Below, in pieces: positions 15,699 to 23,425 of a stretch of DNA of 24,094 nt. Within the stretch, counting starts at the first letter, position 1; every line of letters begins with the position of its first letter. The DNA is taken from positions 1 to 24,094 of the IMG/VR virus record IMGVR_UViG_3300046009_000266; one strand, written 5' to 3'. Under the pieces are notes generated by a model. It did no database searches, had not been told where the DNA came from, and worked only from the letters and a program-made list of their open reading frames with translations. The DNA is from a virus. The position numbers and the translations under genes were made by a program.

Positions 15699-16124
15699 TC
15701 AGCTCGCCAGATTTGTGACGGAGGTTCGATACATCACACGATAGTCGCACTGGATTTCTCCAGCCGCGCCGTCCGCTTCTGTGAAGTTGAAGGTGACACC
15801 GATCGGCTGCACATCGATCGCGTAGCCGCCGAGCGTCAGGTCCGCCATGACCTTGCTGTGCAGGCTTTCGATGATCGGATCAGCCAGCTGATCCGGCACC
15901 GCGCCGCGCACGATCACCGTGATGCGCACGATCATCGACCAGTCGAGCGTCGGCAGCGCCGTGTTCTGCGCCGCTGTGTCGCTCAAGGGCTCCACCACGA
16001 TCGCCGGGCTCTCGGCACGGCTGACCGGCTCCACGCGGCTGCGGTAGATCCGCGTGCTCACGCCGGTGGTGTTGGTGAGTGCGGTGCGGACCGCAGCCAG
16101 GATCGTCTCGCGTTTGGTGGTCAT
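15699..16124 (-). CDS. Tail terminator protein (gpU-like)
   Basis: A 141-residue protein just before the tail tube gene. MTTKRETILAAVRTALTN, TRIYRSRVEP and ESPAIVVEPLSD match the usual opening of tail terminator/gpU-type proteins: an N-terminal helix, an RSR strand and a PAI(V) strand. Later strands read MIVRITVIVRG and, near the end, QCDYRVMYRT. The hexamer caps the tail tube and contacts the head completion protein. It starts in an ATGA overlap with the jelly-roll gene. Confidence 0.82.
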   Translation of the reverse strand: MTTKRETILAAVRTALTNTTGVSTRIYRSRVEPVSRAESPAIVVEPLSDTAAQNTALPTLDWSMIVRITVIVRGAVPDQLADPIIESLHSKVMADLTLGGYAIDVQPIGVTFNFTEADGAAGEIQCDYRVMYRTSVTNLAS

Positions 16125-16759
16125 GCTGCTGCTACCTGAACCACTGTGCAGATGATGCCGGGGATGCTTGGATGCGCAAACGGACTGCTGGCCGCAGCCT
16201 CAGCGTGGATGTAGGCCGCTGCGTTCGCGGTTGCCCATATCAGCTCGATGTAGTCGCCTGCCGTCAAGGTCAACACGAAGTTGACGCAGCCGATAACGTT
16301 CCCATCCACGCCGCCGTGGCGGCTGATGACGCTAAAGCGGCTGTCGCTATCTGGCACATCACCACTGGCGCCGCTGTCGTTCTTTCGCAGCCAGACGTTC
16401 ACGTCATGGATGTCGTTGCTGGTATTGCTGAACTGGATGGAGAAGGTGAAGCTGTAAACGCCAGGATGATCGACGATGATCCGGCTGCTTGATTCGACTT
16501 TGACGCCACGGCTGGATGGGTCCGTTGAGCGCAACAGGATCGGCGTTGGCGTGTTCGCCACGGCAACCTGTGATGTCTTGTCAAAAAAGGAACCCCAATA
16601 GCCAGGGCAGCCCGTATAAGGCAGTTTGACCCAAGGCGTCCGGCCGTCTCCGATCTTGAGATTGCCAGTGTCGGACTCAAGGCCGTGCTCACCCGCGAGC
16701 AGCACAGGGTTCAGTGATGCCCAGCTGGCGCGTCTGCTGGTCTTGCTGATGGCGTTCAT
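16121..16759 (-). CDS. Mtd_N-like and probable jelly-roll virion protein in the gene Z position
   Basis: A 212-residue protein. Residues ~8-48 (NPVLLAGEHGLESDTGNLKI, then GDGRTPWVKLPY) match the Mtd_N-type beta-prism segment, in which a G-E-x-G-x-E-x-D-T-G-x-L-K-I-G-D-G core is usual, found at the start of many phage fibre proteins. Residues ~55-212 look like one beta-sandwich of TNF/C1q type: GVYSFTFSIQFSN, VNVWLRKND, CVNFVLTLTAGDYIELIWAT and IICTVVQVAAA are successive strands. It has ATGA overlaps with the FII-like gene before it and the terminator after it. Samples of its DNA have about 52% GC against about 67% in the neighbour. Lambda has the tail completion gene Z here. It may be a capsid or neck decoration or a receptor-binding whisker; that is inferred. 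Confidence 0.82.
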   Translation of the reverse strand: MNAISKTSRRASWASLNPVLLAGEHGLESDTGNLKIGDGRTPWVKLPYTGCPGYWGSFFDKTSQVAVANTPTPILLRSTDPSSRGVKVESSSRIIVDHPGVYSFTFSIQFSNTSNDIHDVNVWLRKNDSGASGDVPDSDSRFSVISRHGGVDGNVIGCVNFVLTLTAGDYIELIWATANAAAYIHAEAAASSPFAHPSIPGIICTVVQVAAA

Positions 16760-17034
16760 ACCTTCGTCAACCCGATCTCAACGAAGGCGCCATCGTCGAT
16801 CAGCCGCGTCTCGCGCACCGTGTAGGCCACGCCAGCAACCGTGATCGCGTCGCCGTATTTCAGGCCGCCGAAATCCGCCGCACGGGCGGTCAGCGAGTAG
16901 TCGGTGCTCAGCACCATGTCGCCAGAGATGATCTGGCTCGGCATGTCGAGGATGCCCAACGCCGAAACGGCGCCAGCCGTGCAGCTGACGCCGAAGTCGT
17001 CGAGGAACCCGTTCAGATCCTCGGTGATCGCCAT
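16756..17034 (-). CDS. FII-like head-tail joining protein
   Basis: A 92-residue protein in the gpFII position. The start (MAITEDLNGFLDDFGVSCTA) is a helix followed by the first strand, and the end (GDAITVAGVAYTVRETRLID, then GAFVEIGLTKV) is the beta barrel typical of the FII-type head-tail joiner, which sits between the portal/gpW ring and the tail terminator. Length is that of the family (lambda FII is 117). It begins on TGATG with the preceding gene and ends on ATGA. Confidence 0.8.
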   Translation of the reverse strand: MAITEDLNGFLDDFGVSCTAGAVSALGILDMPSQIISGDMVLSTDYSLTARAADFGGLKYGDAITVAGVAYTVRETRLIDDGAFVEIGLTKV

Positions 17035-17423
17035 CAGCCGTACTTCTTCAGGCCGTAGCCCTGCACGGAGTAGGTGGTGGTGCCGCTGGAGGCGATGGTG
17101 CCGACGAAGCGGATGTAACGCTTCAGCTCATCGCGGTTGAGCGTGATCACCTGCTTGCTGGCAGCCTGTGCCACAGCAGTGAAGCCGCCGCCGGTGACAT
17201 CGGAGAAGTCGCCGCCGGTGGTGGTGTCGCTGTGCTGGATCTTGCCGGTCATGGTGCCGGAGCCACCAGCTGCGCCAGCGTCGAGGATCACCTGGATCTC
17301 GCCGTCGAACTCGAGCAGGTCGGCGATGTTGGTGGTCGCACCGGTGAAGGTGGCAGTTTCTTGCGCCACGGGGTGCAGCGGGAAGTGCTGCAGCTTCTCA
17401 ATCGTCTGCTGGTAGATCGCCAT
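17034..17423 (-). CDS. Probable head structural protein of unknown family
   Basis: A 129-residue, Thr/Gly-rich beta protein. Key stretches are QETATFTGATTNIADLLEF, TMTGKIQHSDTTTGGDFSDV and RYIRFVGTIASSGTTTYSVQ. Phage capsid operons often carry a protein with this GKIQxSDT...F.DV...R.IR layout just after the capsid gene, but I cannot name its function. It may be a capsid decoration or a head completion factor. AAGGTG about 9 bases upstream supports the ATG, which overlaps the end of the preceding small gene by 26 bases. Not recognised beyond this. Confidence 0.75.
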   Translation of the reverse strand: MAIYQQTIEKLQHFPLHPVAQETATFTGATTNIADLLEFDGEIQVILDAGAAGGSGTMTGKIQHSDTTTGGDFSDVTGGGFTAVAQAASKQVITLNRDELKRYIRFVGTIASSGTTTYSVQGYGLKKYG

Positions 17424-17616
17424 CGGTGGTCACCTTGGTGCGGGGTTTGCGTTTGGGAGCCTCCTGAGGCTCGGGTGCGGGCTCGGGCTCAGTCACCAGC
17501 TCCGCCTTCTGCACTGCCACCAGGTAGCGAATGTCAGCCGCTGAGGCCTCCACCACATCGCCGGCCTTGACCGACTGACCACCAGCAACAGTGTCGTGCA
17601 GGATCCTGATCTTCAT
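17398..17616 (-). CDS. Small capsid-linked protein of unknown function
   Basis: A 72-residue protein directly after the capsid gene. The first ~40 residues (MKIRILHDTVAGGQSVKAGD, VVEASAADIRYLVAVQKAEL) resemble a small SH3-like module common behind phage capsid genes, where a V..GG..V.AGDVVE..AAD...L pattern recurs. The last ~30 residues are Pro/Glu then Lys/Arg-rich and likely disordered. In lambda the DNA-packaging gene FI lies here. No ribosome site lies next to the ATG; the AGGAGG upstream is separated from it by a hairpin (see the regulatory entry). Confidence 0.75.
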   Translation of the reverse strand: MKIRILHDTVAGGQSVKAGDVVEASAADIRYLVAVQKAELVTEPEPAPEPQEAPKRKPRTKVTTDGDLPADD

Positions 17617-17653
17617 AGGTTCAAGGGGCAGCCGTTAGGCCGCCCCGCCTCCT
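17617..17653 (-). promoter_or_regulatory. AGGAGG, 9-bp hairpin and start codon: structured translation start
   Basis: On the minus strand AGGAGG (17653-17648) is followed by one C, then GGGGCGGCC (17646-17638), the loop TAAC (17637-17634) and GGCTGCCCC (17633-17625), then eight bases before ATG (17616). The two arms pair over 9 bp with a single G-U pair. The linear gap from AGGAGG to ATG is 31 bases, but if the 22-base hairpin folds, the effective gap is 9. It lies just after the capsid stop (17661-17659). It could also slow transcription or protect the capsid mRNA end; it lacks the T-run of an intrinsic terminator. Confidence 0.6.
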
Positions 17654-17658
17654 GCAGA

Positions 17659-19455
17659 TCAGAGGGTGTTGTTGCCGCGGCAGAAGCCCTCAGGATGACG
17701 GACGGCGAAGTCCACATCCTGCAGAGCCACCACGCGCACGGTGCCGCTGGTGCTGTGGGTGTAGGGATCCACGGTGAGATCCAGACCAGACCACATCGCC
17801 ATGATCAGCTGGCTCCACACGGCAAAGAAGATGTCGTTGGCAGCCACCTGGTTGGACACCACGGCGTTGTAGCCGTTCACGGTGCCGCCGGGCTCGAACA
17901 CATAGGCGCCGGTGTCGGTGCCCTTGTCCTTGGTCTTCAGAGCGCCGCGCATGGAGGCGTTCATCAGGTAGGCCATCGCGCCGATGTCGGCGTTATCGGC
18001 AGCAATCAGGCTCTCCATGTCCACCACCTCGGCGTAGGTCGGGGTGTTGGCGGCAAAGTCCTTGGTGTTGATGCCGGTGGTGAGCTTGATGCCCAGAGGC
18101 TGGTTGGAGTTGCCCAGGCCGTAGAGACCCACGCGGTCGATCTCAAGTGCCAGCACGGTGGCGAGATCCTGGCGGATCATCTGCTCCACGTCGATGCTGG
18201 ACTGCAGCATCAGGCGGCGGCTGTAGTCGGTGAAGGCGCCCACGGTCTTGGGGCTCAGGTTCACCTGATCGACGGTCTGGTTGCTCTCGGTGGGAGAACC
18301 GGACTCAGCCACCCAGTAGGCGGTTGCAGCGCCGGTCTGGCGAGGGATCGCCACGTTGCCGGACAGGCCGGTCAGCGAGGTGACGCCCAGACCAGCAAGG
18401 GCGGAGCGGTTGCGCAGCAGCTCGATGAAGGAGCCAGGGCGGAAGTCGGTGCCGACCAGATCACCAGCCGAAGCGGCCGATGCCACGGTCAGGTCGCGGC
18501 GCAGCACTTCGTTGGGCACCATGATGCCCTGCGCGGTCTTGCCGGCCTTGGCGGCAGCAGCCTCGGAGCACTCACGCTCGAATGCAGCGGCTTCCCACAG
18601 CTTGCGGTCCTGGGGGTTGGCCAGTGCGTTGATCGCGCGCTGGAAGGAGAAGCTGCGCACCTCCTTCTCGGTCATGCCAACGTCGGAGGCCTTCTCAGCC
18701 ACGGGCTCAACCTTGGCGCCGATCTTCTCGAGCACAGCAGCGCGAGCCTCGTCGAGGCTGCGGCCACCCTCGATCAGCTGGCGGCCGAGATCAGCCATGC
18801 CGTGCTTTTCGGTCAGAGCAGTGATGCCGGAGATACGGGCGCGCTCAGCCTTGGCAGCCTCTTGAGCCGCTTCAGCCCGCACCGCCGAGATGTCGGGGGT
18901 GTTTTCCATCGGAACCTCAGGTTCTGGTTGGGGGGTTGGTGATGCGGCGGAGGCCGCAGGATCGGCCTCGAGAGACCGACCCACACCCACAGTGGGGTCT
19001 GCAGGTATGCTAACCACGCTCACTTCGTAGGGAGCCCAGCTGGTAGCGACGAAATCACCGCTGCCGCGTTGCTCCATGTCGTTGATCGCGTAGCCGAAGC
19101 TTACGTTGCGCAGCACGCCGTCACGCACATCCGCGAGCACTTCCTGCGCGAAGGCGTTGCGGCTGAACTTCACCTTGGCGTAGCCGCGTTTCTTCTTGCC
19201 ATCGATCCACGCGCGCTCGACAACACCGATCACCTTGTCGGGATCGTGGTTGAACAGCAGCGGCGCAGAATCATTCAGCCGCGAAAGATCAGCGCTGCGC
19301 TCATCGTGGCTCAGCACTTCATTGCCGAAGTAGCGAGCGACAGGAAACTCGCTCGAAAAGGGGAACTCAATCGACCGCTCGTCTTCGCTGACCGTGAAGT
19401 CAGCAACCTCAGAGCGTTTCAACAGTTGCCCTTCAAGGTCACGCGATAGATCCAT
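17659..19455 (-). CDS. Prohead protease and HK97-type major capsid protein fusion
   Basis: One frame of 598 codons encodes both the maturation protease and the shell protein. Residues ~20-155 are an S78-type prohead protease: LLFNHDPDKVIGV (His70), LRNVSFGYAI (Ser119) and APYEVSVVSIPADP (Glu144) mark the catalytic block. A Pro/Glu linker (about 173-182) follows, then a helical scaffold-like part (183-265) and the HK97 capsid fold, with ELLRNRSALAGLGVTSLTG, GNVAIPRQTGAATAYWVAES and NQPLGIKLTTGI. The start is uncertain: ATGs at 19521, 19482 and 19455 are in frame, none with a strong ribosome site. I took 19455, which overlaps the portal end least (17 bases) and begins close to the conserved protease sequence. 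ATG 18909 at the junction has its own ribosome-site-like GAGG. Confidence 0.88.
   Translation of the reverse strand: MDLSRDLEGQLLKRSEVADFTVSEDERSIEFPFSSEFPVARYFGNEVLSHDERSADLSRLNDSAPLLFNHDPDKVIGVVERAWIDGKKKRGYAKVKFSRNAFAQEVLADVRDGVLRNVSFGYAINDMEQRGSGDFVATSWAPYEVSVVSIPADPTVGVGRSLEADPAASAASPTPQPEPEVPMENTPDISAVRAEAAQEAAKAERARISGITALTEKHGMADLGRQLIEGGRSLDEARAAVLEKIGAKVEPVAEKASDVGMTEKEVRSFSFQRAINALANPQDRKLWEAAAFERECSEAAAAKAGKTAQGIMVPNEVLRRDLTVASAASAGDLVGTDFRPGSFIELLRNRSALAGLGVTSLTGLSGNVAIPRQTGAATAYWVAESGSPTESNQTVDQVNLSPKTVGAFTDYSRRLMLQSSIDVEQMIRQDLATVLALEIDRVGLYGLGNSNQPLGIKLTTGINTKDFAANTPTYAEVVDMESLIAADNADIGAMAYLMNASMRGALKTKDKGTDTGAYVFEPGGTVNGYNAVVSNQVAANDIFFAVWSQLIMAMWSGLDLTVDPYTHSTSGTVRVVALQDVDFAVRHPEGFCRGNNTL
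18907..18918 (-). promoter_or_regulatory. Candidate internal translation start for capsid protein alone
   Basis: At the end of the Pro-rich linker, the minus strand has GAGG (18918-18915), five bases, then ATG (18909-18907) opening MENTPDISAVRAEAAQEAAK. A protein begun here would have 416 residues, a normal length for an HK97-type capsid protein with its scaffold domain. The site would let the phage make many more capsid subunits than protease. GAGG also encodes part of the linker (Glu), so it could be chance. Confidence 0.45.
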
Positions 19456-20977
19456 CGGTGTTGTCCGGGTTGTCTGTCCCATTATCGTCAGCCACTGCTG
19501 CGTTACCGGCCGGCACCACATCGGCGCTCGGGTCGGTGTCGAACTTCAGGTCCAGCTGCTCGGCATCGTCCAGCTCCTGCCGGCGTGCGCGCATCAGCTC
19601 CTCGAGGTCGCCGCCTTGCTCCGCGACCACCTCGCTGAGGGTCTTGAAGCCGTTGCGCACAGCCAGCGCGTAGGCCTCCACCTCCTTGGCCGGGTCCACC
19701 CATGCCCAGCCGCGCGGCATCCACCGCACCGCCTTGTAGCGATCGGCCTGCAGCTCGTAGTTCGGCAGCGGCAGCGCACCGCTCAGCACGGCCATGTCGA
19801 GCCAGGCATCGAACACCCGCTGGTGCAGGTTCTCGATCAGCCAGTTCTGCAGGATGCGCCAGTGGTCGCGATCCTCCAGCAGCGAGAGCCGGCTGCTCGA
19901 GTAGTTCGTCTGGCTGAAGTCGCGGCTGATCGTCTCGTAGCTGCAGCCGACACCGGCCGCCATTGCCCGCAGCATCGCCCGCAGGAACGGCTCGAACTGC
20001 CCGTCCGGGGCGTCCAGCTGCGGCACGCTGACCGACTCGCCGGGCGCCAGATACTTGAACACGCCGGGCTCAAAGTTCGAGACCCGCTCGCCGTTCATCA
20101 CCTCATCGCCCTGCAGCTCACCCTCGGGGCTGGTGATGAAGCCCATCAGCGCCGAGCTCGCGCGCGCGCGCACCACCTCGGCCTGCTCGTAGCCCTGCAG
20201 GTGATGCAGCCGCTGGATCGCGCTGGCGAACCACGTCACGCCGCGGGTCTGCCCCGGCCGCTCCATCCGGTAGAGGTGGATCACCTCCTCGGCCGGAACG
20301 CGCTTGTGCCGCTGCGTCGAGATCTGCTGGTTGCTGAACTGATAATCGCCGGGGTGATAGGCGAGGAAGTGATAGGCCACCGGGCGGCCCCAGGTGTCCA
20401 CCTCGACGCCCATCCTGATTTCATTGCCCTGCTGGCTGCGGCCGTTAAGCCCGTCATCCAGCAGATCAGCCTCGAGCACCTCGATCGCCAGCGGCACGCT
20501 GCTGCCGCCGAACGGTTGTTTCACCAGCCGCACGAACACCTCGCCGGACTCGGCGCACGCGCGCACCACCAGCCGCTCGATGTCGTGGAACGTCAGCTTG
20601 CCGCCGGTGTGGCAATGCCGCGCCTTGATCCACTGGCGCCACGCCTGCTCGATCTGATCGTTGATGCTGGAGTCGAGCCGCCCGCCGCGCAGCATCCGCA
20701 CCTGCGCCTGGAACGGGATGCCCTGCCCCACCACGTTGCCCTCGATGGCACGCAGCGCCTGCCTGGCGTAGTCGTTGTCGCGGCACAGCTGCCGTGCCCG
20801 ATCGCGCAGCTTCTGCGCCGAGCCGTACACCTCGCTGTCGGCGCTGGTGTTGCCCGTCACCCAGTCAGCCGTCAGCCGCGAGAACTTCGCGCCCTCATAC
20901 ATCCGCCGCCGCGGTGCCTTCACCGGTTCCGGTGTTCCGCGCTGCAGCCAGCCCAGAATTGCGCTGCGAACGCCCAT
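19439..20977 (-). CDS. Portal protein, lambda family
   Basis: A 512-residue portal that forms the dodecameric ring at one capsid vertex and docks the terminase. The N-terminal block YEGAKFSRLTADWVTGNTSA, followed by RDRARQLCRDNDYARQALRA and NVVGQGI, is diagnostic of the lambda-family portal (lambda gpB, 533 residues). The block around 340-375 (GCSYETISRDFSQTNYSSSR, LSLLEDRDHW) is the conserved crown or clip region. The C-terminus is acidic and Asp/Asn-rich. It overlaps the gpW-like gene by TGATG and is followed by the protease-capsid fusion. Lambda gpB is trimmed at its N-terminus; whether this one is cannot be seen. Confidence 0.95.
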   Translation of the reverse strand: MGVRSAILGWLQRGTPEPVKAPRRRMYEGAKFSRLTADWVTGNTSADSEVYGSAQKLRDRARQLCRDNDYARQALRAIEGNVVGQGIPFQAQVRMLRGGRLDSSINDQIEQAWRQWIKARHCHTGGKLTFHDIERLVVRACAESGEVFVRLVKQPFGGSSVPLAIEVLEADLLDDGLNGRSQQGNEIRMGVEVDTWGRPVAYHFLAYHPGDYQFSNQQISTQRHKRVPAEEVIHLYRMERPGQTRGVTWFASAIQRLHHLQGYEQAEVVRARASSALMGFITSPEGELQGDEVMNGERVSNFEPGVFKYLAPGESVSVPQLDAPDGQFEPFLRAMLRAMAAGVGCSYETISRDFSQTNYSSSRLSLLEDRDHWRILQNWLIENLHQRVFDAWLDMAVLSGALPLPNYELQADRYKAVRWMPRGWAWVDPAKEVEAYALAVRNGFKTLSEVVAEQGGDLEELMRARRQELDDAEQLDLKFDTDPSADVVPAGNAAVADDNGTDNPDNTDGSIA

Positions 20978-21546
20978 CAGAACCTCACGAACAGGTTGTG
21001 CGGGCTTCCGAGCCCATTTGCGACCATTGTGGCCGCCTGTTCGCGCTTAACCTCCGCCTTCAGCTTGCTTTCCAGCTGGATCAGGTCCGCCATCTCGTAC
21101 TTCTTCAGGCTGCGCGTGCCGATCTTGTACTCCTGCACCACGCCGCCGGAGACGATCGCGCGGATCGCCGCCTGCACCGCCTCAAGATCCTTCTGCGCCT
21201 GCGAACGGCCATCGAAGGCCGCCGGGCTGCCCGTATAGCTGAGGCCAGCCAGCACCTGCAGCTGCCCCGAGCCGATCGTCAGCTTGTCCGCGCCGCTGGT
21301 GGCCAGCGCCTGCCAGTACCACTGCCCAGCATCGAAGCCCGCGCTGGTGGTCGCGGCGATCGTGAACTGCCAGCCCTCGCCCGCGCTGGTCCCCACCACC
21401 GTCGCGCCTTCGCTCGCGGTGTTGGTGCGCAGGTAGTACGTCAGCGTCCAGCCGCTTGATGTGATCGCAGCGCCGAGGTTGTCGCGTGACGCCTCATCGC
21501 GCCACGTCACCGTGTCACCGGCCCTGATTTGCGCGGGGATGTTCAC
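20977..21546 (-). CDS. gpW-like head-tail joining protein with N-terminal beta domain
   Basis: A 189-residue protein with a GTG start just after the large terminase, where lambda has gpW (68 residues). Residues ~115-172 (DLEAVQAAIRAIVSGGVVQE, YKIGTRSLKKYEMADLIQLE) share the layout of gpW: helix, two short strands, then LKKY and a helix. Residues 1-110 are an added beta-sandwich-like part (GDTVTWRDEAS, TLTYYLRT, GWQFTIAA, GQWYWQALAT), so the protein is nearly three times the usual length. The ring would close the portal from below; the extra part may project outward. GGTGAGG lies close before the GTG. The gpW match is by pattern only. Confidence 0.8.
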   Translation of the reverse strand: MNIPAQIRAGDTVTWRDEASRDNLGAAITSSGWTLTYYLRTNTASEGATVVGTSAGEGWQFTIAATTSAGFDAGQWYWQALATSGADKLTIGSGQLQVLAGLSYTGSPAAFDGRSQAQKDLEAVQAAIRAIVSGGVVQEYKIGTRSLKKYEMADLIQLESKLKAEVKREQAATMVANGLGSPHNLFVRF

Positions 21547-21550
21547 GGCC

Positions 21551-23425
21551 TCACCAGCTGGTAGCGAACGCAGGCGCTTTGCCCTTGCCCGATCTTAGCT
21601 GCGGCTTAGCCGCACCATCAGCTGCCTTCTGCAGCCTTGCTTCCAGCTGATCCCAGATTGTTCTGCGGTCATACCGCGAATAGAGCCGATTTAATCCCGC
21701 ATAGGCGTAGACCAGGCAGTCCAGCGCCTCGTTACGGGCGCTTGGTTTCTTCACCCATTCCCTCACGGGGAAGCCCTTCACGTACCGCAGCGCCTGCTTC
21801 TCAGCCGTCAGCTGCTCGAAATACTCCCCACCCGTCTGCGCATGGAAGTGCAGGTAACCCTCGCCGGGTTCGTTGTGCTTCAGCCGCCCGAACAGTGTGG
21901 TCTTGATCGTGTCGCCACCCACCGGCCACACCTGCGCGCCGCGCTTCAGCGTCTGCCCCTTGGCGTTGATGTCCACCTTGCCCGGCTTGCCGATCGGCGG
22001 CTTGCCCCGCTGGCTCTGACCCTTGATCGCGATCACGCCCACACCAGCGCGCTCCCGCGCGTACTGGTACACCTCCGCCGTCGCGTGGCCGCCGGAGTCC
22101 ACCGCCACCACGTCCGCCCGCAGCTTGCCGCCACCGGCGTGCTCCCATTCGTGCAGCACCAGCAGATCGAGCTGCTTCCACACCTCCGCCTGGCACGGGT
22201 CGCCCGCAATCTCTTGGTGATCGATCAGCCAGCCTTCCTCGCCGCGGCCCCAGCCCCACACGCTCACCGCCAGGCGATCACCCGCTGAGCCGCCACCGCC
22301 CTGCACGTCCACGCCGATCGTCACCGCCAGCACGCCATCAGGCAGCCTGCCGCCCGCATAAGCCTCGCAGCGCTCCAGCAGCGTGCTCGCGCTCACCTTG
22401 CTGGCGAAGTCCTCCTCCCACGTCTCCGCAAGCCGGGTGTTGACGAAGCTCTTGAGCATCGGTGCATCCGACTTCGCCCGCAGGAAGTCGTCCACCATGT
22501 CCGCCCAGCTCAGCCAACCCAGCGGCGAATAGAGCCCACTCAGCTGGAAGCCGGCCGTCTTGCCGTCGCTCGGCGCCGTCGCGCGCCATTCGCCCTGACG
22601 CAACATCGCCGGCTTGTGGATCTCGGCGAACCGCTCATGGCAGTGCTCGCATTCGTAGACCGCAGTGCTGGGGTCGTTCTTCTCCCACTTCAGCTGCGGC
22701 CACTTCAGCCACTGCATCGCCCCACAGCAGGGGCATGGCACGAAGAAGCGCCGCTGATCGCTGCGCTCATACTCCGCCTCAATGCGGCTGAAGTCCTTCA
22801 CGGTCGGCGTGCTGGTGAGCAGGATCTTCCGCCGCGCGAACGTGGTTGCCCGCTTCTCCGCCAGGCTCACCGGATCGCCTTCGCCGTCCACGTCAGCCGG
22901 GAAGGCGTCGATCTCATCCATGAAGATGTAACGGCACGGGGTTGAGCGCAGACCCGTTGCGCTGTTGGCACCCGTGAGCAGCATCATTCCGCCGGGGAAC
23001 TCCTTCGCGAACATCGTGTTGCCCGAGTCGCGTGCCCGTGCCGGCGCGATCTTCTCCGTCAGCACCGGTGTCTCGCTGATCAGCGACTCCAGTCGCTGCT
23101 TGCTCAGCCTCTTGGCCATCTCCACGGTCGGTTGCACCAGCAGCATCGGTCCCGGTGCGTGCGCGATCACGTAGCCCAGCCAGTTGCTCCCGCTCTCGGT
23201 CTTGCCGGTCTGCGCCGCAAACATCATCACCACCCGCTGCACCGTGCTGGTGGTGCTCAGGCAGTCCATCGGCTCGCGCAGGTACGGCGTCCGGTTGGTG
23301 CGCCACGGCCCCGGTTCCGCCGACGCCTTGCTGCTCAGCCGCCGATGCTTGTCAGCCCACACGCTCACCGTCAGCGGCGGCTCGGGGCGCAGCCCGTCCA
23401 TGAAGGCCGTGCGCCAGACGCTCAT
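21551..23425 (-). CDS. Terminase large subunit, GpA family
   Basis: A 624-residue packaging motor and nuclease (lambda gpA is 641). The ATPase part has Walker A AAQTGKTES (70-78), Walker B YIFMDEIDAF (166-175, Asp170 and Glu171) and coupling motif LLTSTPT (202-208). Between them and the nuclease lies a zinc-ribbon-like insertion, CPCC (231-234) and CEHC (259-262). The nuclease part has GVDVQGGG (Asp373) and VVAVDSGGHATAEVY (Asp443), the metal-binding acidic residues. The family cuts concatemers at cos sites and pumps DNA through the portal. It starts on ATGA with the small subunit. The sequence looks intact. Confidence 0.97.
   Translation of the reverse strand: MSVWRTAFMDGLRPEPPLTVSVWADKHRRLSSKASAEPGPWRTNRTPYLREPMDCLSTTSTVQRVVMMFAAQTGKTESGSNWLGYVIAHAPGPMLLVQPTVEMAKRLSKQRLESLISETPVLTEKIAPARARDSGNTMFAKEFPGGMMLLTGANSATGLRSTPCRYIFMDEIDAFPADVDGEGDPVSLAEKRATTFARRKILLTSTPTVKDFSRIEAEYERSDQRRFFVPCPCCGAMQWLKWPQLKWEKNDPSTAVYECEHCHERFAEIHKPAMLRQGEWRATAPSDGKTAGFQLSGLYSPLGWLSWADMVDDFLRAKSDAPMLKSFVNTRLAETWEEDFASKVSASTLLERCEAYAGGRLPDGVLAVTIGVDVQGGGGSAGDRLAVSVWGWGRGEEGWLIDHQEIAGDPCQAEVWKQLDLLVLHEWEHAGGGKLRADVVAVDSGGHATAEVYQYARERAGVGVIAIKGQSQRGKPPIGKPGKVDINAKGQTLKRGAQVWPVGGDTIKTTLFGRLKHNEPGEGYLHFHAQTGGEYFEQLTAEKQALRYVKGFPVREWVKKPSARNEALDCLVYAYAGLNRLYSRYDRRTIWDQLEARLQKAADGAAKPQLRSGKGKAPAFATSW

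Noticed and set aside
15697-15750. Earlier start for the small gene before the tail tube
   Set aside because: The extra 18 codons would overlap the tail terminator gene by about 50 bases; the ATG at 15696 sits right after its stop.
16121-16759. Diversity-generating retroelement target, suggested by the Mtd_N-like start
   Set aside because: The C-terminal part does not look like a C-type lectin variable region, and no reverse transcriptase or template repeat is visible in the window.
17625-17646. Hairpin after the capsid gene as an intrinsic terminator
   Set aside because: The stem is strong, but it is followed by TTGAACCT rather than a T-run, and coding continues immediately in the same direction.
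17596-21238. Long plus-strand frames (448 and 614 codons) opposite the capsid fusion and portal genes
   Set aside because: Same reason: His/Arg/Gly-rich antisense products without domain signals, opposite genes with clear family motifs.
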